In this document: in pieces, positions 1 to 11,944 of the stretch | Layout: every line of letters begins with the position of its first letter | Position numbering within the stretch: position 1 is the stretch's first letter | Made by a program: the position numbers and the translations under genes | NCBI GenBank assembly: GCA_954871525.1 | Contig: OX940868.1 | Span: 12,018,056 to 12,082,055, forward strand | Direction: 5' to 3' | From: Parietaria judaica | Lineage: Eukaryota; Streptophyta; Magnoliopsida; Rosales; Urticaceae | Length of the DNA stretch: 64,000 bases | Notes under the pieces: generated by a model | What the model was told of the DNA's origin: nothing | The model's input: the letters and a program-made list of their open reading frames with translations, nothing else | Database searches by the model: none

Positions 1-2393
1 CGGGATATTCTCCTGGACTCCTCGTACCGAAGCGTGGGCTTCGCCGGCAGGACTCAGTCGCAAAGTTTAACTAACGGTTCTTTTAAAGTTACCGGAGAAA
101 AATATCTCCTAAGCCGAACCAGAAGAGAGATCAGAAACAGAAAATTCGCAGACTCTAAAGGGAGAGGGAGAGCTCGAGTTTTTGCTCTGTGGAAAGGTGT
201 GTAAAATGCGTAGAATGAGCCTCTTATTTAGAGGCTCAAGCTGTAACCGAAGTTGAGATTTTTCCTCCCCATTTTTTCGAATTTTAATAATTAAATTTAA
301 TTAATTATTTAAATCCAATGGTCCAGATTCAATCTCATCTAAATACAATGGATATAATTAATCATGGATTTAATTAAATAATAATACATAATAAGATCAA
401 AATATTTACTCTTATCATCATATTAATTAAATTTGAATTATAGGTTTCATGATTATCTAGATCCAATGGTTAAAAATAAATCTTAAACCAATCCAATGGA
501 TCAAATCAATTAGGGATAAAATCAAATGCCCTAGGGTTTTACAAAAAACCCTAATTCAAATTCTTATCCTTTTATTAATTCGAATTATATATTGTATATA
601 TATAATATTAATTAATTTCTAATTCGACAGAATAGATTAAATCTTAAAACCGATCTAACGGATATAATTAATTAACCAAATTCGAAAGACCTAAGCTTGG
701 TCACCAAGCTATTAATTTCTAATTGCCTTTAGGGTTAAAATCAATTATCTTAATCCAACGGTTGATATTAAATCATATCCGATCTAATGGATTAAATTGA
801 TTTTAGGAATTTGCTAGAATACCAACCATTTGGTACTTACCCAAATATGGAATATCCAAAAAAATATGATTCGAACTTGCTAGGGTTTGTAAAGACCAAA
901 CCCTAATTTTAATTTTACACATTTAATATATATAAATATATATTTTATTTATTAATATAAATCCATTAATTATTAATTAATTATTAATAAGATATTAATA
1001 ATTAAATCCAAATAATTAAATTATTTTAATAAATCCCGATCTCAATATCACACATTAAAATTTCATGGTGACACACCATCATTTAAATTCGTGACATTTG
1101 ATTTAATTTCATAGTTTATCGAACCGAGTCACAAACTTAGAAAATCCATAAATCACAAACCGTAAGTTAGAATGACTTGGTTCAAAAAGCAAAGTTTTTT
1201 AGAATTTAATTTAAAACAACATGGTGTTGATAGAAAATCTAAATTATAACTTTATTTTTATCAGTTAATTCCGTGTACCAAAATATGGTACTTTTGCCAT
1301 GCTGACGATAAAACTATCTGACGTCTGCCAAAGACTTTTCAGTTTTATAAGTCTAGCCAAATGATTAAACATTATCCTTAATGTATTTTAATCACGTACG
1401 TATCATCCGTTACGGAGCTATCTTGGGGACCATGGACCCGTATCACTTAAGCTCCAACGAACTGCTAGTTGTTCGTCAAACGTCGAAGTGATTCCACTAT
1501 AGACCCAAGGCTGCACTCTTTAGTGATACGGTATATATTATTCCCTTATAGCAGCAGGGTGTCCATTGATACAATCAAATTCGGGTTATTGTCCTTTCAC
1601 TTAATGACTCACACATAAGCAGGCGGTTTTTACCGTAATGCCCCTCATTGCATTTTCCTCCTTGACCCAGTCAGTAATATTATGAGCAAATCACTTATGG
1701 TTTCGATTCATAAGTTGCGCACGGGTACCTCTCACTTATCACCACTAACAACCAAGGGAATCATCATGACTCTGAAGAGAGTTGTGTGATGCCCATGTCC
1801 ATGATCAAGCTATCCTTACTATTGACTATCATGTTCCCAAATAATATGGCGGTAATATTTTGTGCTCTTTAACGGTTAAATCAAAGAACAATCAAGCCAG
1901 TAGCTCAGACTCAGGATCACTCAGGACTTAGAACTAATATCCATTTGATCATCATTTTGTGACTCAACTTCAAGTCATCAGTGACGATCTTATATGATAA
2001 CTTCTTGAGTTTAAGTCAGGTCCGTTCCAGCATTAAGACGCTTCATACTTAATTCACTTTTAGTGCGTGTGACACACACACACATAATCCAGAATAGGAT
2101 TGTCACTTAGTCACATTAATGACCTTACACGATTAATGGGCTCCCACCCAGTTGATCAGGTCACAGACATTTTAAGTTCATTTATTATGATTATTAATTC
2201 TTCCTTATATTGACTCTGTTGTGATAATAATAACATAATTGGATCCTTTATGAACTAAGGAATCAAACATTCTATTTTACTCTAGCAGAAACTATAATCA
2301 GATTAACATAATAAGTACCATCTTTATTCAATGACTTTTCATTATCTTTTATAAATGGATAAATATCTTGTTTAAGGACACATATGTCCAACA
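1..2393 (-). mobile_element. Long LTR of an LTR retrotransposon, truncated by the window edge
   Basis: Read on the minus strand, this stretch begins TGTTGGACATATGTG at 2393 and continues to the window start. The same sequence family recurs on the plus strand at about 62960-63696: both contain the string TGGGTGGGAGCCCATTAAT, the string ATCCTATTCTGGATTA, and a shared stretch ending near CTCATAAT. At 1-240, read on the minus strand, there is a TATA-like CTCTAAATAAGAGGCTC followed by a more GC-rich leader, as expected for the R/U5 part of an LTR. No coding frame was recognised. The LTR assignment rests on the TG start, the repeated family and the promoter-like layout; the other end lies outside the window. 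Confidence 0.55.
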
Positions 2394-4265
2394 GATTGTT
2401 GGTGAGGAAATGAGGGTGGGAGAGGTGGTATATATAGGATTTGAGGAGAGACATAATGGGTGAATAATTATGGAGGTGGGTGAATAAAGTTGGGGGAAAA
2501 ATATTGAAGTGTGTAAAAATTGTGGTTGGGTGTTAAATTTCGGGTAATAAGTGTGTTATTTATGCCACAAAAAGACAAAATCACGCGGATCACAAATCTG
2601 GGCCATTGATGGACATCACGCGGATCCCATCTGAGGGTCGTGACTTTTGCCACACGTCGCGACAAATCGCGACTTTTGCCACAAAATCGCGACACGTCGC
2701 GATTCCTGCAAAACGTCGCGACTCGTCACGACGGGGCCCTTTGCATCGCGAGCCACAGCTCTACTTTTCGCTACGGGTACGAGCTAGCATTTCGATAGAT
2801 TTTAATATTTCGCTACGGGTACGTGCTAGGTTATTTTTCAAGAACTACTATATATCAATGTTACTTTATAAAATAGATTTTAATGTGTAATATATGCTTA
2901 CATAGGTAAAAGGAAATTTGATAATTTATTCCTCAAAAAAAATTATTTGGTTTTTTATTATTCCTTGGTGCTTTTTTAGGCTCTCTGCCTCAAGTAAAAT
3001 AAAAAATTATTTGTTTTTTATTATTCCTTGGTGCCTTTTTAGACAACTTTACCTCATTTAAATTGTCTAAAACTTAGTACAAATGTGTCTAAAACATAAT
3101 ATACAAGTGTCGTAAAGTGTCTAAAAATGAAACAAGAGTGTCTAAACATACTAACATAGTATGAAAATGAAACTATCTTAAAAGTTTCTAAAAATTAATA
3201 TCATAAGTGTCTACAACTTAGTATCAAGCTGTTTTAAAGTGTGTTAAACTGAGGGATAAATTTGTCCTAGAGAACTTTGAGGAATAATTTTTCAAGGAAC
3301 AAATCTTTTCCGGAAGGGAGGTTTTTTTCCTATTGATTGAAGCTTTCTCCAGACCTCCGGGAAAAGCATTGAAACAATTTTTCAAATGTCATGTGATTTG
3401 AAGAATAAATTATCAACCATATTATTTTAACAAATATTTGCTGGTAAACATTACGAAAATTTGCAATAAAACCGTTAATCATCGAGAAACGAGTAAAATT
3501 GAACTGTAAATTTTCCCTCGATAATGTCCTCATATATAGCTTACTTAATTACACAATTTTAAGTTGAAGGCAAAGTCTTCCTCTCAGCTTGGCCACTACC
3601 ATAGTTAACTCAATATAATCTATAAACTAGCCATCTCTGTCTCTCTATTTAGATTCCCAAATTCATGTTTCCGTTTTTGCACAAAACTTTACAACTTTAA
3701 AAGCTCAAAAAAAGGAGAAGTCTACCTTCTATTATGTCTAGCAGAATTTGACACCGACACATACAAGCCAAGCAACCTTTTGATCTTTTCCCGTGTTCAA
3801 GTAGAAACAAGTCTTTCTTGCCCCACAAGTCAACCTTCTCAAACTCAAAGCGTGGACTTTTTAATTTATCAAAAGTCAAAACATTACATCGTAGTATCGT
3901 ACCATTTTTTGCATCCAATTAATAATTTCATATAGCCTACAAACTAGCTATTTTTATTGTTTTGAAACAGCTTGCATATTTACATACATACAGCTAAGAA
4001 ACCAACCACATCACGTACGTTAGTGATATAATTAAATGCGTACACGTGGTGGTGGTGCATTCTCTATGATGTTACCAGGCGTTTAAAAATTCATTATCCA
4101 TAAAAAAAAAAAAAAAAAAATACAAACTGATGATTCAATTTTTATCGATAAGTTTTTTCATATATTTACTAAGTGATTTTTATGTGATTACATTATATAA
4201 GTAAGTAACACTTATCTTTTTTATAAATTTATATAGATATATTATAGTACGCTATAATTATATTG
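2394..4265. other. Gene-free AT-rich stretch with short repeats
   Basis: No coding region is supported here. It holds the TCGCGA cluster (2657-2751), a pair of TTTCGCTACGGGTACG copies (about 2766 and 2811), a 64-bp-period tandem duplication at about 2937-3052, and a low-complexity run of GTGTCTAAAA-like words at about 3060-3250. Short open frames in it show no recognisable domain. Confidence 0.6.
2657..2751. repeat. Cluster of six TCGCGA palindromes
   Basis: TCGCGA occurs at 2657, 2667, 2687, 2697, 2716 and 2746, six times in 95 bases, in otherwise AT-rich DNA. Spacings of 10, 20, 10, 19 and 30 are close to multiples of 10. Some copies sit in the longer repeat CGCGACTTTTGCCACA-like context. 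No function is assigned. Confidence 0.85.
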
Positions 4266-4270
4266 ATATA

Positions 4271-5831
4271 TGTTGCTGCCGTTTTTTGGAACAAACACTG
4301 TTGAGGCCCAAGTTGTGGATTTTGGGCCTGGCCCAATGTCGTTCGTTGACGTGGCGGGCTTTTGTTGACTTTTAGGTGGGCCTTGGTTGGCCTAGTCGTG
4401 TGGATGGCTGATTTTCCCCCTCTGTTTGTGGTTTTGATGGGATCTCGTTGACCTTGGGTGGTAGCCTGCTGACCTTTGAGTGAGTTTTTAGTTGACCGAT
4501 ATGGGGACCCTGAGTAGGTGTCCCTGGCACTTCTAGATTCGAAAGCCTCGTTTTCGTTAGGGGTCCAGGCGATCCGGGTCACTCACTACCTGTTACCGCA
4601 GGGCCTGGAATGAACAAGGCCGGGGTTACAGGTTTGGAGGCCACGCGAATCGAGGGTACCAGCGAATGGGGGAGTGCGTTCGACCAAGATGTGAACCCTG
4701 GGGGTTAGACTCTCCACCTGATATGACATGTTTAAGTCCGGGCCGGTGGAACTATCCGCAGAGTCGTGGTATCTTTAAGAGATACATGGACTAGGAGACA
4801 GAACCTGTGCCGCGCAGAGCTTAGAACAAGGGTAGGTGGGGTCTCGAACCTGCCCAGGATCTTCTCCAGGGGTTCCTCTCGGAGTGATCCCTCTATCGTT
4901 CGGATCGTAGAGAAATTCCCTCAGGTTAGACCCTACAACCTGAATTGTGGGTCCCGGTACGTGTCCCCAGACTATACACACAGCCGTGCAGTGGACTGGA
5001 GATAGGCTGGACACAGCGTAGAACAGGACCTATCAGGCGAGTCGAGGACCTTGTAAGAATTTCCCCAGGGCTTCCACTTTTGTAAATTTCTCACTTTCCG
5101 GACCTGAAAAAAGGGAACACCCGAGGTAAAGGGAAACAGGGGGGGGGGGGGGGGGGGGGGGGGGTTACCCCCTGATTCACCTCCGACGCTCAACATTAGA
5201 ACGGTATTTGAGGGGAGGCGAGTTTATAGGGAGTAGAGAGAGAGAATCAAGAGAACTCGAGTGAGTTTCGATGTCATACCGTTTCAACTGAACTGAGCTT
5301 CTATTTATAATAGGATCCAGGGGTCTAGGTGCAATATAATATTGTCCGAGGGGTCCCTAGGCAATATTATATCTACAGACTGGTCCCCGTGAAAAGAATC
5401 CATCTCAGCCGCCGGATCGTTGATTTGGCCAAAAGTATACTTTACTTTATGAAAAGTAAATGGTGCGCAAATCGAGGATCTATCTCGACTGTTCATTCGG
5501 TCGCATGGGGATGCGTGCTGGTGATGTGATCGGCGTGACGCGGCAAGGGAGATCGTGCCACGTGGCATGATCCGGGAGGCTATGGCCTGGTGGGCCCCGC
5601 AAAAAGGTGCTTTTGAGCATCTTTTTGTTCCCGGGTGCGTTTTGAGTCCGTTTTTCATAAATTTTATGTCCTTCTTAGGTGTTTTCATATTTTTAGGAAC
5701 ACCGGGACACTTTGTTTTTCGAAAACGGACCTCCGGAGGGCAGTTTGGTGTTAAAGATGATTTAATTAATAAAAAAATGATTAATTAAATAATTTTTCTT
5801 TATTAATATACTTTACAAAAATACCCCAACA
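4271..5831. mobile_element. Solo LTR (1561 bp) with 5-bp target duplication
   Basis: The segment starts TGTTG (4271) and ends CAACA (5831), a perfect 5-bp inverted terminus of the TG...CA type. ATATA flanks it directly on both sides (4266-4270 and 5832-5836). It is much more GC-rich than its surroundings, contains a 26-base G tract (5139-5164) and a TATA-like CTTCTATTTATAATAGG near 5299, and has no internal retrotransposon region next to it. This fits a solo LTR left after recombination between two LTRs. The ATATA match lies in AT-rich DNA, so chance is possible but unlikely in combination with the termini. Confidence 0.72.
5139..5164. repeat. Poly-G tract (26 bases) inside the solo LTR
   Basis: An uninterrupted run of G. 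Its length is a likely place for sequencing or assembly error. Confidence 0.9.
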
Positions 5832-6334
5832 ATATATATTAATAACATGACGTGCAATGTAATAATTATTAACAAATCGTTGACTTTCTAGAAAAATATT
5901 GGTAAAGCATTAATGATTAAGAAAATTATTGTTTTTTCATCATTTTTTCGTTTTTTGTAAACAACCGATAACTTATGAAACGATAACGATTAGTATTAAC
6001 AGTGATTCTATTATCGATAAGTAATGTTTATGAGACATTACACTACAATTACATTACATGCATCGATCGAACAATCTCTTAAATACCATTAAATTAATTG
6101 ATCACTTGCTCTGATCTACAAACTAGCTAGCTATTATCCTTGCAACAGCTCGACATGTTTATAACAAACTTTACAACTTTCACCGCTCAAACGCATGAAA
6201 CAAACTAACATCGATCAATGTCAATTCCAACACACAGCTAAGACACAAAGCAGAAGTGGTACACGTGGAAACCTTCACCACCGAGAAGATCGTGTCCTAA
6301 GAATATGACCTACATACATACTTACACAGGCTGA

Positions 6335-7082
6335 TCAGAGGTTGATGGTGACGCCTCTCGCGCCGTTGATGTACGGCGAGGGCGCGAGCTCCTCCCCGTA
6401 GAGCGAGGTGGAGCGGCCGTGGCGGGTGGGGTCATACTTCTCGCCGTCGCCCCAGAGCGCGTAGGCCTCCTCGCCGTGGACGGCGTCGTCGCCGATCATG
6501 AGCTGCTCGTCGGACATCCGCAGCGGGATGAAGAGCCGGATGGTCAGGAGGATGATAGTGGTGGAGACGATGTTCCACCCGGCGACGAAGAGCGCGGCAA
6601 CGATCTGCTTTAGGAACTGGACGCCGCCCGTGCCGCCGTAGAAGGCGCCACGCGAGTCCGGGTGGGGTAGGATCAGCCGGCAGAGTTCCGGCTCAGCGAA
6701 GAGCCCCGTGAGGAGGCCACCGAGCAGCCCCGCCACCGCGTGCGTGTGGAACACTCCCAGCGTGTCGTCCACCTATTCCATACACAACAAATGCTTGTCA
6801 AATTATATGTTGCATTAATATTACATAACTTAATTAATTATGTTTATTAAGTTAATGAAAGGCCAATTCAGTGATTACTAATGTTTAAAAAAAGTATCTA
6901 AGGAATTACATTAAATAAAGAATTAAACAAGTATGTTACTAGAAAAAGAATCTAAGCAATGAAATAAATAATTAAAACAACTAAACAAGTATTCATATTC
7001 GATATAATAATGTCATGTTCTAGAAAATCTAAATTAGACTATAATGAGCTTTGCAGAAGTCAAAAGGAATTAGATCTTTTCC

Positions 7083-7126
<44 letters not shown>

Positions 7127-10100
7127 TAAATTTATTTAGTATCCCGCATTAGCATTATATTTACGAACAAAAAAGTATTTGAAATTGTGTAGCTTTTCGA
7201 GTTCTTCTATAGTCCCAAAATTAAACATTATTCTAAAGCACAATTAAAAATAAACTCATATTATTCCAAAACGCTTTTTCACAATTAACTAATTGCATGC
7301 AAGTCACGACCTTCTTTTGTTTATTTTTTGTATCTTTGTTTCCTCCAATAAAAGCTAGCTTTTAATAGTCTTACCTAAATTTGATTGCCTAAATTCATAT
7401 CAACTTTAAAGGGAAAGGAAATGGTGAGAAAACCTAATAAACAACTGGGAGGCATTTATTAGCTTCTTGTCTAGTTTCTATTGTGTTGCCCAACAATTCC
7501 AATAATCACGGATATGAAATGAAACAAAAAATAGAGAAAACAAATAATGAAATTTTACACATTAAAGGAAGTTTATTTTACATATATTTTTACAAAAAGT
7601 ATTGGGGTAATTTAATTCCTAAAAATATAATAATCATGATATCCAAACTTTTTGGAGAACATTTTAGATATATGAGTTAATCGCGCCTAAGTCCCTAACT
7701 CTAAGTCACTCGGTGGCATGGCTCCAAATTCATTAAATAGCGGTAGAAGTACTAAAATATATGTTCTCATAAATATTAAACTGACGGTTGTTAGTCAAAC
7801 GTATTGCGTTCAAATGAATTTAGTACCAAGTTAATCTAAGATTGGAGATTTATGCCGTTATTAACCCTAGATATATACTACACAGTACACACATGTGGAT
7901 GTGTGGGAATGGTGTGAAAGAGTAGTAGTACCTTTTGCAAAAGAGTGGACTTTTTGTGAATGACCATCATGGAAACCCATGGAATGCTGCCAGACAGAAT
8001 TCCCATCACTATGGCCGCCCACGATTGCACCAAACCTATCATTACAAACCATCACTGTGTTTGACTATATTCTACACTTATCAAAGTTAGTACTTTTACC
8101 GATTTGCACTATAGGCCCTTTATGTTCTTCTCAACTTCCAAGTATGGCTATGCCTATTTTCTTTGAGAATTTTGGTCTCCTAATTACTAGTTTATTGATA
8201 TTCAATAAAATTGTTTCAACCAATTTAGGACCACATACATTAGGATAAAGATGGGTCAATTCCAAAAGATATGGGCCACAAACGGCAAAAGCGTACAAGT
8301 TTTCCCTCCAAAACTTAATCTATATATATTAAAAAGAATAACTCACAAGTGACATGGCAAGATATGGTAAAACTATTGAGAATTGAGATTTTTTAAGAGT
8401 TTAGAATTTTTTTTCAATCATGCTATGTAAAAGTATTGAGAATTGAGATTTTTTTAGAATTTAGAATTATTTTATTCATGATTTATATGTTAGAATTAAA
8501 AGCAATACACACAATACAGTTTATTGATAATTACTAGTTTATTGATATTCAATAAAATTGTTTCAACCAATTTAGGACCACATACATTAGGATAAAGATG
8601 GGTCAATTCCAAAAGATATGGGCCACAAACGGCAAAAGCGTACAAGTTTTCCCTCCAAAACTTAATCTATATATATTAAAAAGAATAACTCACAAGTGAC
8701 ATGGCAAGATATGGTAAAACTATTGAGAATTGAGATTTTTTAAGAGTTTAGAATTTTTTTTCAATCATGCTATGTAAAAGTATTGAGAATTGAGATTTTT
8801 TTAGAATTTAGAATTATTTTATTCATGATTTATATGTTAGAATTAAAAGCAATACACACAATAGAGTTTATTGATAATTACTAGTTTATTGATATTCAAT
8901 AAAATTGTTTCAACCAATTTAGGACCACATACATTAGGATAAAGATGGGTCAATTCCAAAAGATATGGGCCACAAACGGCAAAAGCGTACAAGTTTTCCC
9001 TCCAAAACTTAATTTTAATGAATAAGAAATAGAAAAGAAAAAGACACGCTAGGGAGTAGGGACATTTATTGATCTTTGAATTTGATGCATCATCTCATTT
9101 TTCTCTTCAATAATTTATTCTTGCGCCGTTAATGGAAATTAATCATAGCAAATTTTATTCTTATTCTAATCTTTTATAAGGTTAGACCGAACCGGGTTTC
9201 GGTATTTGATCCATTTCACAGCGACTTTTTCGATAGTTTTACATTGAATATTGATGTCGCTTCTCGACTTTGTAGAATAAATTAAAAATTATATATATAA
9301 AAAAGTTATTATACATACAGTTGAACCTCTATAAATTAATAAGGTTGGAACCAGAGAAATTTATTATATTATCGAGGTAAAAATTGAACTACGTTAGTGT
9401 AGTCGGGACCGGACAAAAATATTATTTAATCGCAACTATTAATTTATCGAGTATTAATTTATAGAGATTCTACTGTATTTAAATTCCTCTCACATATAAA
9501 AAATTCAATGATGTTTGGTAATTACCTGCTCCGGGAGTGATGCAGACGAGTCCGGTCATCATTCCCTGGACGGCGCCAATGACCGACGGCTTGTCGAAGA
9601 AAATGACATCGAGTGTGGTCCAAACAAGCAGGCTGGTGGCGGCGCAGACGTTGGTGTTGAGCACCGCCATCGACGCGTCGATGTTGGCGGCGTACGGAGC
9701 GCCCCCGTTGAATCCCGACCACCCCATCCAAAGCAGCCCTGCGCCCGCCAGCATGAGCAGCACGTTGTTGGGCGGGAACCTCTCCCTGTCGCTCTTCAGC
9801 CGTGGCCCCACCTGTGCCAAGCGACGTCGTTTTAGATCATGTCGGTCGAATCATCAAATACTTCATAAACAGTTCGATAAATTGCTGGCGAGCTAAATTA
9901 TTAACCGCATTTATTATCAATAGACTAAATCGGAAATTATAAATTCAACTTTAGTTGAATTTACACCTTTTTTTGGTAATTAGACTTTTCGTTTCGGTAA
10001 TAAACGACAAATATGGGAAGCATCATTTGTATTTATGTAACGTAAAATTATATATATCAACGAACATGACTTAATTCCCAAAAAGACAAAATAAAATATC

Positions 10101-11589
10101 AGAATAAGCAAAATAAATATTACCACCTACCCACTGTTATAGAACTTGGTAGGACATAAATTTTTAACTTTTTTTATATACAGGATTTATATATCTTAAA
10201 AAAAAAAAAAGACCCCAATAGTTTTCTGTTAGATGGCCATACTCTCCTTGACAAGTGCTGCAAATGCAATTAAGTATATGCGACTCCATCAACTACCAAG
10301 TGGTAATATTAATAAGATATTGCAACTAATCTTCTCATATTTGATACATGTTTATAAAAAATAGTTATTGGTGGCATAAGTATCAAAACTTTGACCAAGT
10401 GAGATGTTATGGTTTAGAGCAAAAAAATAACAATTAAAGTATCTAAAAGTAACACAACTGAGAGGACACATTTTTCGGAAACTTTTTTGAAAAACACTGG
10501 TCAAATTTCACGTAGCATGATGGACGTTTGAAAAAATTAAGGCGACGCATATTTGGTCAGTTTGATGTTGCGTGACATTTGACCAACGTTTAATTTTCAC
10601 TTTGAACACATACGCTTCGGCTGGTAAAAGATTTGGTGCTTATACTGTAAATATCTCTAAAAATTTGGAATATACAAATGCAACATAGTGAATTCTAACT
10701 TCGAACTCAATTCTAGTTCTTCTTCATTTTTAATTTGAAAAATACTACCTCGCAAAGACATAAAAAGTTTGTGATGAATAATTAAAGAAGCAATAATAAA
10801 ACTTCGTTTTTAATTTTTTTTTCTTTCTGGAATATACAAAAGTATAGTGCTCTAATTCAATTCTAATTTTTCTTCATTTTTAATTTGAAAAAAAAAAAGA
10901 CCTGGAAAAGAATTAAAAAATTTATGATGAATAATCAAAGAAGCAAGATTAATAATTACCCAGTAGGCTGCGGTGAGGCCGGCGACGCCGGAGGAGAGGT
11001 GGATGACGTAGCCGCCGGAGTAGTCGATCACGCCCCAGTGGTAGAGGAAGCCCCCGCCCCAGAGCGTGAAGGCTCCGACGGTGTAGGAGAGGAGCAGCCA
11101 CAGCGGCACGAACGCCATCCACGCCTTGATGTTCATCCGCCCCAGCACCGACCCCGCCAGCAGGATCAGCGTGATCGCCGCGAACGTGAACTGGAAGTAC
11201 ACCAGCGATGCCATCGGGTAAAACGGCGCCACCGTCTCGTAGTAATCCTTGCGGCCGCTCTCGGGCACGCGCGCCTGCTTGATCAGGAACTTCTGGCCCA
11301 GCGAGGGCGCCCCCCTCGCCCAGAACGGCAGCAGCTCGTCCCCGAACGCCATCCGGTACCCCACGAGCACCCAGCAGATGAGCACGGCCGCGAAGGCGTA
11401 GAGCGCCATGAACGCCGAGTTCACCGCCCACTTCTTCTTCACGATGCTGCCGTAGAGGATCACCAGCCCCGGCATGCTCTGCATCCCCACCAGCGTCGCC
11501 GCCGTCAGCTGCCACCCGTTGTCGCCCTTGTTAAGCCACGACGGCACCGCCGGAGACTGGTACATGTACGCCTCCGGGAGAGTCGTCAT
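6335..11589 (-). CDS. AMT3: Ammonium transporter, AMT2/MEP subfamily, AMT3-like (4 exons)
   Basis: The product is an integral membrane ammonium transporter of the Amt/Mep/Rh family, AMT2 (MEP) subfamily. Exons on the minus strand: 11589-10960, 9811-9526, 8035-7932, 6772-6335; all introns are GT/AG, and the joined frame is 485 aa, the usual family length. The start at 11589 gives [22 protein letters not shown], like AMT3 N-termini; an upstream frame extension is not family-like. Visible marks: [15 protein letters not shown] (46-60), Asp189 and first pore His197 in [13 protein letters not shown], second pore His351 in [10 protein letters not shown], and the C-terminal regulatory segment with Thr456 in DPTRHG, which aligns with the phosphorylated Thr of AMT1 proteins. 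The longer loop around 105-123 favours AMT3 over AMT2;1. Position 325-330 reads PWVSMM where relatives usually have PWFTMM. No disabling change is seen. The gene symbol is by clade resemblance only. Confidence 0.9.
6773..7931 (-). other. AMT intron 3
   Basis: 1159 bp between CAAAAG|GTACTACT and GGAATAG|GTGGACG (minus strand). AT-rich, with a TA microsatellite at about 7088-7123. No gene inside. Confidence 0.85.
8181..9012. repeat. Tandem array, exact 347-bp period, with Helitron-like units
   Basis: The word TAATTACTAG recurs at 8181, 8528 and 8875, giving a 347-bp period twice. The structure is three copies of a 128-bp block (8191-8318, 8538-8665, 8885-9012) separated by two copies of a 219-bp block (8319-8537, 8666-8884). 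The 219-bp block begins TCTATATATATTAAAA, ends CTAG, lies between A and T, and has a CAATA/TATTG stem-loop a few bases before its end: features of non-autonomous Helitrons. The two periods are nearly identical (one difference noticed, CAATACAG against CAATAGAG), so the duplication looks recent. The Helitron reading is inference. Confidence 0.8.
9316..9477. mobile_element. Small TIR element (MITE) in AMT intron 2
   Basis: TACAGTTGAACCTCTATAAA at the left end is matched, reverse-complemented, by the right end ATTTATAGAGATTCTACTGTA. About 25 bp of inverted repeat bound a 162-bp element. A degraded relative appears at about 50095-50255. The target duplication could not be fixed, so the superfamily is open. 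Confidence 0.6.
9812..10959 (-). other. AMT intron 1
   Basis: 1148 bp, donor TACTGG|GTAATTATT and acceptor GGCACAG|GTGGGGCC on the minus strand. AT-rich, no gene or recognised repeat inside. Confidence 0.85.
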
Positions 11590-11730
11590 CGCCGCTGCAA
11601 AACGACGGCGTATTGGGAAATTGAGAAGGGACAAGCTCTCCGCTAGATTCCCGGAACTGTACGAAGTGGAGATCACTTGGAAATTTGGGACTCTAATGGA
11701 GATTTGACAAATGTTAATTCTTTATAGTTT

Positions 11731-11742
11731 TATTTTTATATA
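11731..11742 (-). promoter_or_regulatory. Candidate TATA box of the AMT gene
   Basis: TATATAAAAATA on the minus strand, about 140 bp upstream of the AMT start codon. The position is right for a plant promoter, but the region is AT-rich and chance matches are common. Confidence 0.3.
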
Positions 11743-11944
11743 ATTTTTGGTGATGTTTGTTAGATGTGAAATCGTTAGGAAATTTCAAGCGGGTTATGAC
11801 CCGGTTGGATTTGGTACGGAGCGAATTGTTTGCAATGGGAACATTCAAAGGTCTCCTTATAATATAATCTATGGTCTTACTTTGACCAAGGGAAATTTCC
11901 AGCAAGGATATTTCAGAATTTTATGAAAAAGACCTTTATTTTTA

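Larger units (their letters stand above)
8036..9525 (-). other. AMT intron 2
   Basis: 1490 bp, donor GCAG|GTAATTACC and acceptor GATAG|GTTTGGTG on the minus strand. It holds a 347-bp-period tandem array (8181-9012) and a small TIR element (9316-9477). Confidence 0.85.

Noticed and set aside
4229..4582. 117-codon minus frame
   Set aside because: It lies across the start of the solo LTR and its low-complexity, basic sequence matches no family.
8181..9012. CRISPR-like array
   Set aside because: The repeat units are 128 and 219 bp and the spacers are identical; this is plant intron DNA with a tandem duplication.
9515..9896. Several plus-strand frames opposite AMT exon 2
   Set aside because: They are shadows of the transporter exon with no recognisable sequence.
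10885..11646. Long plus-strand frame (253 codons) opposite AMT exon 1
   Set aside because: It is an arginine/histidine-rich shadow caused by the high G/C third-position use of the AMT exon; it has no domain and runs across the splice site.
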